Positions 25,701-35,845 of a stretch of DNA of 64,000 nt are shown here, piece after piece. Each line of letters begins with the position of its first letter. Position 1 is the stretch's first letter. Position numbers and translations under genes: made by a program. The notes beneath the pieces are model-generated. The model searched no databases, had not been told where the DNA came from, and was given only the letters and a program-made list of their open reading frames with translations. Origin of the DNA: Opitutales bacterium (GTDB lineage Bacteria > Verrucomicrobiota > Verrucomicrobiia > Opitutales > T3Sed10-336); assembly GCA_007130045.1 (NCBI GenBank), contig SLTG01000008.1, positions 35,547 to 99,546 of the forward strand. The letters run 5' to 3'.

Positions 25701-26717
25701 GTGAATTCGACAGAGTGGACGAGGGTTGACGCGCAAACGATCCGCGGCTTTGAATCGGTTGCGTATGGGGACGGTGAATTTGTCGCGGTCGGCCGGAACG
25801 GCCGGACCAAGGTGCGGCAGAGCGACGGGGCATGGAGGCTCCGGTTCGCCGGGGAATTTTTCGATCTGCACGGCATAAGCTACGGGGCGGATACGTTCGT
25901 CGCGGTCGGGCAGGGAGGAAGCGTGTTCACTTCGGAGGACGGATTGGATTGGACCCGGCGCTTTTCCGGAACCGACGCTCCTCTTTTTGGAATCGCCCAC
26001 GGAAACGGGCGGTTTGTCGCCGTGGGCGGGGTCGCCCAGCCGGTGGTGTTGATCTCATTGGATGGAATCAATTGGACCGAGCTTGACGTTGACGGCTTCG
26101 GAGGGCTGCGCAGCGTTCGCTTCGGCGACGAAATGTTTGTCGCCGCGGGGACCGGTGGAATCATCGTCACGTCTAATCTCGGCGACGTCTGGAGCTTGAA
26201 TGCTTCGGGCGTTGTGCAAACGCTGGAAGGTTCGACCTTTGGAGGTGAGTTCTGGGTGGCGGTTGGACGCGAGGGGGTGATCCTTGAATCTCGCCGTACA
26301 GGCTATGCGAATTGGCTCACCGTGAACCATTCGCCCATACATTTCGCCAATCCGGACTGGGTTCTTCCATTGGGAGATCGCGGAGCGACGGGAATTCCAA
26401 ACGCGCTTCGTTACGCGCTCGGGATCGATCCCCATTCGCCGAGTCAGGAAAACCTGCCGCGTGTCGGCTTGATCGAGAATGACTCGACCGGCGGAGATTC
26501 CTTGTCGATTACATTTACCCGGAGAATCGGATTGAACGACATCGCCGTCCGGGTGGAGGTTTCAGAGGACCTTGAAAGCTGGGAGATCCTCGGCGACGAG
26601 CACATCGTGGAAGTCATCTCGAACGGCGCCATCGAGACGGTTACGGTGATGGACAGCGCTCCCGTCACCGAACACACCAAACGTTTCATGAGAGTTCGCG
26701 TCGAAATGACGGATTAA
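22800..26717 (+). CDS. large secreted metalloprotease with Ig-like domains and beta-propeller
   Basis: 1305 residues. An N-terminal hydrophobic segment (about residues 13-32) is a signal or anchor. A pro-region is followed by an acidic Asn-Gly-Asp linker (about 330-355). The metzincin zinc motif HELGHNFGLFH is at about 479-489 with a downstream Met-turn (FDLMGN). Two Ig-like domains (about 700-885) precede a propeller (about 895-1190) of repeats with the pattern VAVGxxG and SxDGxxW, as in BNR/YCF48-type repeats. The last 110 residues (NALRYALGIDP, VEVSEDLESW) match a domain I associate with large extracellular proteins of Verrucomicrobiota. It is probably an exported protein-degrading enzyme. 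It converges on alaS with a 13-bp gap. Confidence 0.85.
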   Translation: MKNFILLRRSHVPAAIACGVAALVCLAIVYLMSPGSGTVSGSDAASIDGSVEILPGPSEQYEPVEARTSYLDTIDNGFPGEISEEGGGDGSASEAFAAWSERYATASPAERAAMEAEGVFLAGERRDELYRLIREDPEAALKLAVPDRVRGALPGSVTALIEERFGGTGSLVVFGVTPGAERPEEFDPVLRYAEIDGERYEAFTYGRRLDQRTGRDLSLHGISVDGRMALHESPLRLMEEGERIDAGTSVLKYDCETGSVSGTTDADVAPGAVAAQSSDMTFLLCGEDGCASGHFMALSDDFTSDFEDGFIPHPYRTRGSRSVLVVRFLTEEDEDDENGDGNGDENGDENGDENGGIFALENGEGNGEEEELIPDWSDEAVMAAMQEVNEFLRANSFQQFSFTTIHVTEFLAPPGDLSSDPMEVIEAGRNAARDAGYAGEYDFLIVGTRAEEGLGRGYGLIGGKGAWVLGEFDPAVVAHELGHNFGLFHADYWEPFGLLGDYPIANARSVESGNVFDLMGNADAFPQNHFNSAFKSFLRWLPEANTHVIPDASSGGTYRLHRLDGGAALSMNRRHAIRLVNDRPGDFPNIPIEDYWIEFRPLFEENPRASMGVAVLWGDEGTFRGNHLLNMGQAVAGIEAGLLDAEESALVLGETFSDLANNIHITPLSMGGAAPHEFVDVAVTRGVLEVALIDPSPEPSVVNPDGVIGVPINEQIILTADAWATGSPVDSVEFLLNGEPIRPGEPVGGGRYTAEMTLDGFGPEIHELRALVRNAAGNERTSSAVLLQIAPPVPQVGLQVSDIQVTLGETVTLSVVDADQGEFFTISTVEFFVEGQSLGVVEAAPFTIEWTADGKGDFLLQAVVTDDTGESVTTNFVVVFVVDGDLPDSPLAFSWFPITSGTTGDLFDVTYGGDRFLAVGASGILLSSENAEDWVSEDSGVSVDLRGIAAGEDLYVAVGGTGTVLESVNSTEWTRVDAQTIRGFESVAYGDGEFVAVGRNGRTKVRQSDGAWRLRFAGEFFDLHGISYGADTFVAVGQGGSVFTSEDGLDWTRRFSGTDAPLFGIAHGNGRFVAVGGVAQPVVLISLDGINWTELDVDGFGGLRSVRFGDEMFVAAGTGGIIVTSNLGDVWSLNASGVVQTLEGSTFGGEFWVAVGREGVILESRRTGYANWLTVNHSPIHFANPDWVLPLGDRGATGIPNALRYALGIDPHSPSQENLPRVGLIENDSTGGDSLSITFTRRIGLNDIAVRVEVSEDLESWEILGDEHIVEVISNGAIETVTVMDSAPVTEHTKRFMRVRVEMTD
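23808..23860 (+). repeat. in-frame tandem 12-mer encoding Glu-Asn-Gly-Asp
   Basis: Four and a half copies of GAAAACGGCGAC-like units inside the protease gene. They encode an acidic flexible linker between the pro-region and the catalytic domain. Such repeats can change copy number by slippage without frameshift. Confidence 0.8.
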
Positions 26718-26730
26718 CCGGCGAACCCCA

Positions 26731-29403
26731 TCACCCTCGGGCTTTCCATGCCTGGAGGACGGATTCGAGTTTTTCCGGGTTCTTTCCTCCACCCATCGCG
26801 AAATCGGGTTTTCCTCCGCCTTTGCCGCCGAGTTGGTGCGCGAGTTCGCGGATGACGTCTCCGGCGCGGCGGCCGGCTTTGACGGCCGCGGGAGAGGCGA
26901 GAGCGACGAGGGTTGTCTTTTCGTCGAAGGCGGCCCCCAGGACAACGATTCCATCGCCGAGTTCGCCAAGAATGCGGGCTCCCAGGGACCGAAGTTCTTC
27001 GGGCGAGGCGGCATCGACTTTGGCAACGACCTGCTTGAGTCCGTCGATCGACGCGGCGCCCGCAGCGAGCTCGCGAGCAATCCCGGCGGCATCGCGCTGG
27101 CGGGACTTCCGGAGCTCCTTTTCGATGCGGCTGGTTTCTTCGAGGATTTGACCGAGCCGCGCTTCGACCTCTTCGGGACGGCAGGAGAGTTTGCGGGAGA
27201 GGGCGTGAAGCCTTTCGTAACTTGTTCCGAGAAGGTCGAGGGCGGCGTCGCCTGCGACCGCCTCGATCCGACGCGTGCCGGCCGCGATGCCGGCTTCGGC
27301 GGTAATCTTGAACGGACCGATCTCGCCGGCGGCCCGGACGTGGGTGCCGCCGCATAGCTCTTTTGAAAAGCCGCCGATGTCCACCACGCGCACCCGCTCG
27401 CCGTATTTTTCGCCGAAGAACGCGATGATGTCGTCCGGTTTGTCGGCGAAGTCCATTTCGTACCATTGGACCGCGGCGTTATCGAGAATGCGCCGGTTGA
27501 CGATGTCTTCGATTTTCCGAAGTTGTTCGGCGGTGACGGGTTCGAAGTGGGAGAAGTCGAACCGCAACCGATCGGGGGCGACCAGCGAGCCCGCCTGGTG
27601 GACGTGTTCGCCTACGGTGTTCCGGAGCGCAAAGTGCAGGAGGTGGGTGGCGGTGTGATGGCGCTGGATGGCCCGGCGGCGGTCGAAGTCAAGGGTGATC
27701 TCGACCTCCTGACCGGCGAGGTCGTCCGGCGGACTGCCCTTGATCTTGTGGAGGATTCGCCCGGAATGATCCTGCTGGGTGTCGGCGATCCGAAGGGACG
27801 CGTCGCCGGCGCGTACCGTTCCGGTGTCCCCGATCTGGCCGCCCATTTCCGCATAAAATGGAGTTCGGTCGAAAACGAGCCAGATGGTCCCGTCCTGATC
27901 GATGACATCAATGACGGTCACCGTGAAGGGACCGGCCTTTTCGAGGTCGTAACCGACAAAGGCCGTGCCTTCGCCGGAGTTTTTCCCTGAAGCGACCGTG
28001 ATCTCCGTTTTCTTCCGGGCAGCCCGCGCCCGCGCCCGTTGTTTCTCCATTTCTTTCGAAAATCCGTCGGTATCGACGGAAAGCCCCTTTTCGCGCGCGA
28101 GGATCTGGGTGAGATCGAGCGGGAAGCCGTAGGTATCGTAGAGGGTGAAGGCATCGTTGCCGGATATTTCCTTCCCGCTCTTTCCAGCGATTCCCTGGAA
28201 GAGCTGCATTCCGCGATCCAGGGTGCGGCCGAACGTCTCCTCTTCGGCGCGGATGACCTTGCGGATCACCTCTTCCTGGCGCCTGATCTCGGGGAAGACG
28301 CCGCCGAGTTTCCGCACAACGGGGTCGATGAGCTTTTCGAAAAAACCGGTTTCCATGCCCATGCGGCGACCGAAGTGAACGGCCCGGCGGAGGATGCGGC
28401 GGAGGACGTAGTTTCTGCCCTCGTTTCCAGGCAGGATTCCGTCGGCGATCGAGCAGGTAAGGGTGCGGATGTGGTCGGCCAGCACGCGGAACGCAACGTC
28501 GGCGGCTTCCTGGTCCGAGAGCCGCCCCTCGCGCGATTCGGGCAGCGTTCCGCGGTATTCGCTCCCTGAAAGTTCGGAGATCCGCGCGAAAATGGAAGTG
28601 AACAGGTCGCTTTCGTAATTGGAAGGCGGACGGCTGAAATCGGTGAAGTTGTTCGTGGTGGCGAGGATGCCGGCGATGCGCTCGAAACCCATTCCGGTAT
28701 CGACGTGTTTTGCGGCGAGCGGGGCGAACGATCCATCGGCGCCGGCGTTGAACTGAATGAAGACCAGGTTCCAGATCTCCATGCACCAGGGGGAGTCCCG
28801 GTTCACCATTTCGCCGCCCGTGTCGCCTCCGGGGGTGAGATCGATGTGGATTTCACTGCACGGGCCGCAGGGACCGGTTTCGCCCATCATCCAGAAGTTG
28901 TCCGCCTTGTTTCCGTACCGGATGTGAACATCGGGATCGAGGCCTTCCGCCGTGAAGACAGCCTTCCAGAAATCGTAGGCGTCCCGGTCGAAGTCGGCGG
29001 GATCGCCTTTCCCGGGTTTGTAAACGGTGACGTAAAGCCGGTTCTTCGGGAACCGCCATTCCCGGGTGAGAAGTTCCCATGCCCATTCGATCGCCTCTTT
29101 CTTGAAGTAATCGCCGAAGGACCAGTTGCCGAGCATCTCGAAAAAGGTCTGATGGTAACTGTCGAAGCCGACGTCCTCCAGGTCGTTGTGTTTGCCGCCG
29201 GCGCGAATGCACTTCTGGGTGTCGGCGACGCGGGGATGCGGGGCGGTGCGTTCGCCGAGAAAGTACGGAACGAACGGGTTCATCCCGGCGTTGGTGAACA
29301 GCAGGTTCGGCGCTGTGGGCAGGAGCGGGGCCGACGGAATGATCTTGTGGTCCTTCGAAGCGAAGAAATCGAGAAATGACTGTCGGATTTCAGCGGAAGT
29401 CAT
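26731..29403 (-). CDS. alaS: alanine-tRNA ligase
   Basis: 890 residues from ATG 29403; the frame is open further upstream into leuB, but MTSAEIRQSFLDFF is the normal start. The N-terminal class II catalytic core (FTNAGMNPFVPYFLGE, RAGGKHNDLEDVG, FEMLGNWSFGDYFK) is intact. The editing domain has HHTATHLLH and CGGTHV zinc ligands, and the C-terminal oligomerisation domain ends in GGKGGGKPDFAMGGG. It sits 10 bp after leuB, so the two are probably co-transcribed. Confidence 0.97.
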   Translation of the reverse strand: MTSAEIRQSFLDFFASKDHKIIPSAPLLPTAPNLLFTNAGMNPFVPYFLGERTAPHPRVADTQKCIRAGGKHNDLEDVGFDSYHQTFFEMLGNWSFGDYFKKEAIEWAWELLTREWRFPKNRLYVTVYKPGKGDPADFDRDAYDFWKAVFTAEGLDPDVHIRYGNKADNFWMMGETGPCGPCSEIHIDLTPGGDTGGEMVNRDSPWCMEIWNLVFIQFNAGADGSFAPLAAKHVDTGMGFERIAGILATTNNFTDFSRPPSNYESDLFTSIFARISELSGSEYRGTLPESREGRLSDQEAADVAFRVLADHIRTLTCSIADGILPGNEGRNYVLRRILRRAVHFGRRMGMETGFFEKLIDPVVRKLGGVFPEIRRQEEVIRKVIRAEEETFGRTLDRGMQLFQGIAGKSGKEISGNDAFTLYDTYGFPLDLTQILAREKGLSVDTDGFSKEMEKQRARARAARKKTEITVASGKNSGEGTAFVGYDLEKAGPFTVTVIDVIDQDGTIWLVFDRTPFYAEMGGQIGDTGTVRAGDASLRIADTQQDHSGRILHKIKGSPPDDLAGQEVEITLDFDRRRAIQRHHTATHLLHFALRNTVGEHVHQAGSLVAPDRLRFDFSHFEPVTAEQLRKIEDIVNRRILDNAAVQWYEMDFADKPDDIIAFFGEKYGERVRVVDIGGFSKELCGGTHVRAAGEIGPFKITAEAGIAAGTRRIEAVAGDAALDLLGTSYERLHALSRKLSCRPEEVEARLGQILEETSRIEKELRKSRQRDAAGIARELAAGAASIDGLKQVVAKVDAASPEELRSLGARILGELGDGIVVLGAAFDEKTTLVALASPAAVKAGRRAGDVIRELAHQLGGKGGGKPDFAMGGGKNPEKLESVLQAWKARG

Positions 29404-29413
29404 GAAGTGAGTT

Positions 29414-30514
<1,101 letters not shown>

Positions 30515-30714
30515 AAGAGGTTGATTATATGAGGCGATACGTGCAGGGTTGAAAGGAAAATCTTCGAGCCGTTCCCGCGAAATTGCTGGTCAAAGGAAGG
30601 AGAATCCGAAAACATTGATTATGCGTAGAAAGTTGCGAATGGTGCTTGAGCACACGGTTCTTACCCGGTAGTTTGCGTGCGAGTTAATTGAGGTCAGAGG
30701 TTCCATGATATTTT

Positions 30715-32634
30715 ATGGCAGGAATGAACGGTTGGTATAAAAGGGCAGTATCGATCCTTGTGTTCAAGGTAATCTTTCTTGCGGGCTGTCAACATACTCC
30801 CGACCGAACCGAACCCTCCCGGAGACATTACGACCGGCCCATAGAGGAAGCTGTCAGCGATCGCTACGACGAGGAAATCAAAGAGATTCTCGCGATGGCA
30901 CGCCGTCAGGAGTGGGACGAGGCGATCACCCAGGCCGAGGGCCTTTACGCGCTGGATCCCGAGGATCCTGAAATTGAGAGGATCCACAAGTGGGTGCAGA
31001 CGGAAAGCAAACTCCGCCGGCAGCGGGTGATGGAGGATGAAATTCGCGACATCGAAGCGCATGATTCGCGATTCTCGCCGACCGTGCGCAGCGTCCTTTT
31101 CGACAGGCGTTCCCGCGGATTGCCGCTGCCGACGGACTTGCGCAACGCGATCAGCGAACTGGAGCGCGAGCCGCTGGTCCCGCCGTCGTTCAACCGCGTG
31201 ATTGAACGCCAGGGGCCTTTGTACGATTTCGAGCGGGCGCCGCGCCTGATGGACCAGGTTCTCGAGCGGGAAGTCAGCATCCAGCTCGATGACGTTTCGC
31301 TGGAGGAAATCATATTCACGCTTGGGCGAACCGAAAACATCAATTTTGTCGCCGACCGGAGCCTTCCCGCGTTTGCCGAGACGGTCAGCGTGCAGATGGA
31401 GGACGTGAAACTTTCCGAGTTCCTCGAGTACGTGTCCCGCAATTTCGATGTCCATTTCAACGTGGGACCGAACCTCATTTGGATCGTTGACGGCAATACG
31501 AATTCGGACCGGCTTGAGGAAACCCGGTTTTACCGCCTTCGACGCGGATTCATTATGCCGGCCGAGTTCGGCGCGCACGAAATCGAGCGCCGGACGGAGA
31601 GGCGCGACAACAGGGAGACGATTACCGAGAGGGAAGAGATCGAGAAGTTCGTGCGGGACGGAGCTCCAAGCGAACCGTCGATCGAACAGGCGATCAACAA
31701 GTTCTTCAAAGGGTCGGAGTTCATGATTGATTTCGAACGAAACCTGATTGTCGCGACCGGCACTCCCGCGCAGTTGAGAACTCTTGAGAGGATCATAGAG
31801 GAGTTCGATCAGCCGATTCAGCAGGTGCTGATCGAAGCGCGGTTTATCACCGTCACCGAGGCGGCGTTCCTTCAGCTCGGCGCGATATGGGAAACGGCGG
31901 GCGATCCCAGGGCGGATCGGCGGACTCCGGAAGACTTCACCGGATTTGGAACGGATGTCGGGCGCGGGCTTGCGCGCACGTTCACCGACGTCCTGTCAGT
32001 CAGTAATCTCAACGCCACCATCACGGCGCTCGAACAAAGCGGGGAGAGCCAGACACTGAGTTCGCCCCGTTTGACTGTGGTGAACAACCGTCCCGCCACG
32101 ATTGCCGACGGCAAACGGCAGTTTTATTATGAAGAATACGAGGTTTCGCAGCAAATCCTGGAACGCCGGTCCACTTCGACGCTTGTGCCGAAAGGCCGTC
32201 CGACCGAGCTGCGATCCGGGGTTTCGCTCGATGTTCTTGCGAGCATCGGCGGCGACGGGGAAAGCATCCTCCTGGCGTTGAACCCCAAGGTGAAGCAGGA
32301 CGTTGAACTGGTGACATTTGCAACCGTCAGCGACTTCGATGAAGACGGGAACGTCATCAAGGACTTCGAGATTCGCCTCCCTGAATCGCGTGACCAGGAG
32401 ATCTCCACAAGGGTGGTGGTGAACTCGGGGGAGACGGTTGTGATGGGAGGCGTAATGGAACGCCAACTGACGACATTCACCGAGGCGGTCCCCATTCTGG
32501 GGAATATTCCCATTATCGGCGCGGCATTTCGCAGGCGCACCGAGTTTGAACAGCCGCGCTACCTGCTTATCTTTGTCACGGCAACGTTGCTTTCCGAAAG
32601 CGGAGAGTTTATCAGTCAGCGTCGATTCGAATAG
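30715..32634 (+). CDS. secretin (PilQ/GspD-like outer-membrane pore)
   Basis: 639 residues; start ATG 30715 or 30724. The N-terminus is a lipoprotein signal (IFLAGC). A TPR-like helical stretch (about 45-110) is followed by an STN/N0-type domain with VSLEEIIFTLGRTENINFV and an N1-type domain ending GTPAQLRTLERIIEEFDQP. The secretin domain starts at VLIEARFITVTEA and includes VVNSGETVVMGGVM and VPILGNIPIIGAAF. It is the first gene of the pilus-type cluster; in most pil operons pilQ comes last. Confidence 0.9.
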   Translation: MAGMNGWYKRAVSILVFKVIFLAGCQHTPDRTEPSRRHYDRPIEEAVSDRYDEEIKEILAMARRQEWDEAITQAEGLYALDPEDPEIERIHKWVQTESKLRRQRVMEDEIRDIEAHDSRFSPTVRSVLFDRRSRGLPLPTDLRNAISELEREPLVPPSFNRVIERQGPLYDFERAPRLMDQVLEREVSIQLDDVSLEEIIFTLGRTENINFVADRSLPAFAETVSVQMEDVKLSEFLEYVSRNFDVHFNVGPNLIWIVDGNTNSDRLEETRFYRLRRGFIMPAEFGAHEIERRTERRDNRETITEREEIEKFVRDGAPSEPSIEQAINKFFKGSEFMIDFERNLIVATGTPAQLRTLERIIEEFDQPIQQVLIEARFITVTEAAFLQLGAIWETAGDPRADRRTPEDFTGFGTDVGRGLARTFTDVLSVSNLNATITALEQSGESQTLSSPRLTVVNNRPATIADGKRQFYYEEYEVSQQILERRSTSTLVPKGRPTELRSGVSLDVLASIGGDGESILLALNPKVKQDVELVTFATVSDFDEDGNVIKDFEIRLPESRDQEISTRVVVNSGETVVMGGVMERQLTTFTEAVPILGNIPIIGAAFRRRTEFEQPRYLLIFVTATLLSESGEFISQRRFE

Positions 32635-32685
32635 CCATTGTGTCGATTCGATGCATACCGGATCATCAGCCTGGAGACAATTGGA

Positions 32686-34419
32686 GTGCGAACAGGACTT
32701 TTTCAGCGAAAACGCTGCGTTGTAGTCGATCCCGGCAGCAAGTGCATCAAGGTGATGCTCGGCGAGAGAATCGGGAGAACGGTCAATGTTCTGCACGCCC
32801 TGACGCTGGATCTGGAACAGGAAGGGCTGCTGAATGCCGAAGAGATCCATCGCCACGTGGAAAAGGTTCTCGAGGAACTCGGCGACGTGCCGGTCGCATT
32901 GGTTATCCCCCAGTCGAGCACGATTTCCCAGCTCATGGACATGGGGAAAAAGTGGCCTTACAACGTCAAGAAGGCGATTCAGGAGGAAACCCGCAACCTG
33001 AGCGGCCTCAGCGACAAGTCAATCCTTTACGATTTCGTCCAGATGCGGCCGTTCGCCCGTTTTCGGGCGCCGTTCTGGGTGACCATCGCGCGGGAAAACG
33101 AGGTCGAGGATCATCTCGATCTTCTGAGCGCAAGCGGGAGGAGAATCGAAGCGATCACGACGCCCGCAAACGCCCTCATCAACGCCTTCCGCGCCCTGTG
33201 CCCGGGAAGCCAGGAAGGGCTCCTGGTGGACGTGGGAGAATCGAGCACGACGGTTGCTCTGGTGGAAGGCGGACAGGGGATTTTCGCCACCAATATCGCC
33301 CTGGGAGGCGAGCACTTTACCGAAGCGATATCGCAGGACGAAGGCTGTACGTTCGAGGAGGCGAAGGACCTTAAGCAGCAGAAGGACTTCTTTAAAGGTG
33401 ACGCAAGTTCCCCGGCATTGGTTTCCGTGCTCGATCGATGGTGCCGGGAAATCGACGACGTGGTTCTCGAATGGAGCCGCGAGCAGGGCGTCCCTATGGA
33501 CCGCTACCGGTTCTTTCCCTGTTGGCTTTCGGGGGGATGTTCCCGTCAGCCCGGCCTGAGCGAGTATCTGGAACGGGAATGGAGGACTGAAATTCGACGT
33601 TGGCCGGGGTTTTCGGCGCATGCCGCGGACGTCGATGTGTCGGACTTCGTAATTTCCTACGGGGCCGCGTTGAGCGCGTTCGGCAAGGGGGAGTATTCTG
33701 TAAGCCTGCTTCCCAATGTTCTCCGGCGCGCCCGGGTCATGGAACGGCAGGTGCGGAATTTGTACGCATTCGGCGCGGTGGCTCTGCTGACCCTGCTCGT
33801 CGTCATGGGCAACGCCATCGCGGGAATGGTCGATGGAATCCGGGAGAAACGCCGTGAGGTGGAACACTACGAGCGGGTGGAAGCGGTGGCGGCTCAAATC
33901 GACGGTGTTCGGGAGGAATGGCGGCGGACTTACCGGCAGGTGCTTCCGTTATTCTATTATAAGAAGGCGGCGAGGGACCTGATGGAAACGTTGGCTTTCC
34001 TTGGCCGGATCAGCGAGGAGAACCGTTTTTGGTTTGTGCTCCTCTCGGATCGGGAGCATTACTTTGAAGGTGCCGCGGCTGGAGGGGCCGCGAGACCCGG
34101 GCAGGGGCAGCAGGCGCTTGTGGAGGACATGGTCGGGATCCAGAGGAGTTTTATTGTCGAGGTCTGCGTTCCGGCGGAGGATGAGGAGGAAGCGCTCATG
34201 CTCCTGGGCGATGTTGTGGCTGAGTTGCGCGACGCGCCGTTTTTGTGGAGTGTCGACAGACTGCCCGCCGGGCAACGACGGTTGCTGGTCCCCGACGAGG
34301 CGACCATCCAGGAGCATACCTACGCCCTCATCCTGGAGCTCGAGCCGTTTAGTCACGGCATCGCGGAGTCCCCGTCGCTGGAATGGACCGGTACACCGCA
34401 TTTTATTACCCGTCCATGA
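32686..34419 (+). CDS. fused PilM-PilN-like pilus assembly protein
   Basis: 577 residues if GTG 32686 is used; a TTG at 32638 in frame would add 16 residues. I prefer GTG because LFQRKRCVVVDPGSKCIKV then sits at the N-terminus as in PilM. Residues 1-350 are an actin-like ATPase domain with LLVDVGESSTTVALVEGG and ALGGEHFTEAI. Then SVSLLPNVLRRAR and a membrane helix (about 365-385) start a PilN-like domain with a periplasmic coiled-coil and ferredoxin-like end. PilM and PilN normally are separate proteins that bind each other. It overlaps pilO by ATGA. Confidence 0.82.
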   Translation: MRTGLFQRKRCVVVDPGSKCIKVMLGERIGRTVNVLHALTLDLEQEGLLNAEEIHRHVEKVLEELGDVPVALVIPQSSTISQLMDMGKKWPYNVKKAIQEETRNLSGLSDKSILYDFVQMRPFARFRAPFWVTIARENEVEDHLDLLSASGRRIEAITTPANALINAFRALCPGSQEGLLVDVGESSTTVALVEGGQGIFATNIALGGEHFTEAISQDEGCTFEEAKDLKQQKDFFKGDASSPALVSVLDRWCREIDDVVLEWSREQGVPMDRYRFFPCWLSGGCSRQPGLSEYLEREWRTEIRRWPGFSAHAADVDVSDFVISYGAALSAFGKGEYSVSLLPNVLRRARVMERQVRNLYAFGAVALLTLLVVMGNAIAGMVDGIREKRREVEHYERVEAVAAQIDGVREEWRRTYRQVLPLFYYKKAARDLMETLAFLGRISEENRFWFVLLSDREHYFEGAAAGGAARPGQGQQALVEDMVGIQRSFIVEVCVPAEDEEEALMLLGDVVAELRDAPFLWSVDRLPAGQRRLLVPDEATIQEHTYALILELEPFSHGIAESPSLEWTGTPHFITRP

Positions 34420-35228
34420 AAGGTATAGGAGTGTATTTTCTGTCTAATCGGTCCAACTTCGAAAAGGGAGTTCTTATTCTCGGTGTGATCGTCTTACTGA
34501 TCTACTTTGTCGTCTATATTCCGCTTTCGCGTGAAAAACGCCAATTGGTGAGAACGGTGGAGTCTGTCGTTGAAGAGTTGCGGGAGAATGGATATGGAAC
34601 CAGTGAGGAAGAGGTGACTGAAACCCTTCGGCGGGTGGAGGAAGATCTTCGTTTGTTGCGGAACATCGATCAGACCGGTCACCGTCCACTGGATACGGAT
34701 CCACTGATCAAGGAGCGTATTGGCTCGCCGTTTCAGTATTTCGAGTTCGACCGTGAGAGGAGTGCGATTATTTCGGAGTTGCGCAGCTCCGCTTCCGCGA
34801 AGGGCGTCACGATTGATCAGGAAGTTATCGAGGCGCTGCCGGACTACGTCGGCCAGGGTCGAACGTATCTGCTGTGGGCGCAGCTTTCGCTGGCAAACCA
34901 GGTATTGCGAGGTGCCGTCGAGAACGGTGTCGAGCGCATCGAAACGCTTCAATTTCCAACCGTTCAACGGATTGCCGGCCAGGAAAATGAATTCATGGAG
35001 GAAGTTTCGGTCCGGATCCGCCTGGCGGGAACGATGCAGGAAATCCATCCATTTCTGTTGTATCTTTTGATGGATGCCGACCAGGTCGAACGGGCCGGGC
35101 TCCCCGACGCCTATTCGGGCAAGGGGGGGCTGTTCATTGATCGGTTCGCCATCAGGAAGAAGTCTCTGGAGGAACCGGACCATGTCGTCGCCGATCTTGC
35201 CATCAAGTCGTTTATCAAGCTGAATTGA
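34416..35228 (+). CDS. PilO-like inner-membrane pilus assembly protein
   Basis: 270 residues from ATG 34416, which overlaps the PilMN stop as ATGA. A short cytoplasmic tail, one membrane helix (GVLILGVIVLLIYFVVYIPL), a coiled-coil and a C-terminal alpha/beta domain match PilO. Family identity is low in sequence and rests largely on layout and neighbours. It would pair with the PilN part of the upstream protein. Confidence 0.72.
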   Translation: MKGIGVYFLSNRSNFEKGVLILGVIVLLIYFVVYIPLSREKRQLVRTVESVVEELRENGYGTSEEEVTETLRRVEEDLRLLRNIDQTGHRPLDTDPLIKERIGSPFQYFEFDRERSAIISELRSSASAKGVTIDQEVIEALPDYVGQGRTYLLWAQLSLANQVLRGAVENGVERIETLQFPTVQRIAGQENEFMEEVSVRIRLAGTMQEIHPFLLYLLMDADQVERAGLPDAYSGKGGLFIDRFAIRKKSLEEPDHVVADLAIKSFIKLN

Positions 35229-35232
35229 ACTA

Positions 35233-35838
35233 TTGAAAGAACAGTTACAGAGCCTTATCCTGCCGATTGCCCTGCTTGGGATCGCCGTTTCGATCGGCGT
35301 GGCGATTCTCTGGAATGGAATTGTCCCGTCGGCAGCGAATCACGGCCCCGGCGACGCCGAACGTTTCGGTGTGGAGGAGGGCCTTTCCCGGCAGGAGATT
35401 TTTCTGATGGAGTATTTTGACGGACTTCCCGGGGAGCGCGAGCGGTTGTTGGGGGGACGCAATCCGTTTTATGCGGATATTGCCGAGATGGAGCCCGAAC
35501 CGGAGCCCGAACCGGAACCCGAGCCGGAGCCCGAACCGGAGCCCGAGCCCGAGCCCGAACCGGAACCCGAGCCCGAACCGGAACCACCTCCGCCGCCCCG
35601 CGAGGTCGAGATACGTTACACGGGATTCCTCCGGGGGAGCCAGGGGAATTTCCTCGCCTACGTTGTCAGAGATGGAACCACCCTCATCGGCGGAGAGGGT
35701 ATGGGTGTTGTCGACGACTGGACCGTTGTAGGATTCGATGCCGACCGGCTGGTCCTTGGGGATGAAACGGGGGAATTTTTCGAGGTTGCGTTCAACGAGC
35801 GCCGCATTCTTGAGGTCCCGTCGGAGTCGGCGGAGTAA
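35233..35838 (+). CDS. PilP-like protein with Glu-Pro repeat
   Basis: 201 residues from a TTG at 35233, 4 bp after pilO; no ATG fits. An N-terminal membrane helix is followed by the segment GGRNPFYADI, a run of about 15 Glu-Pro dipeptides (about 87-117), a proline cap and a small beta domain (VEIRYTGFLRGSQGN to the end), similar in size and place to the PilP homology domain that docks on the secretin. The rigid Glu-Pro rod resembles TonB-type spacers that cross the periplasm. Confidence 0.7.
   Translation: MKEQLQSLILPIALLGIAVSIGVAILWNGIVPSAANHGPGDAERFGVEEGLSRQEIFLMEYFDGLPGERERLLGGRNPFYADIAEMEPEPEPEPEPEPEPEPEPEPEPEPEPEPEPEPPPPPREVEIRYTGFLRGSQGNFLAYVVRDGTTLIGGEGMGVVDDWTVVGFDADRLVLGDETGEFFEVAFNERRILEVPSESAE
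35491..35586 (+). repeat. in-frame GAGCCC/GAACCG hexamer array (Glu-Pro)n
   Basis: Alternating GAGCCC and GAACCG hexamers make about 16 units encoding Glu-Pro within the PilP-like gene. Mixed codons show the array is not a recent pure slippage product. Confidence 0.9.
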
Positions 35839-35845
35839 TCGCGTC

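Noticed and set aside
32996..33897. Long minus-strand frame opposite the PilMN gene
   Set aside because: No domain content; the plus-strand actin-like motifs are clear.
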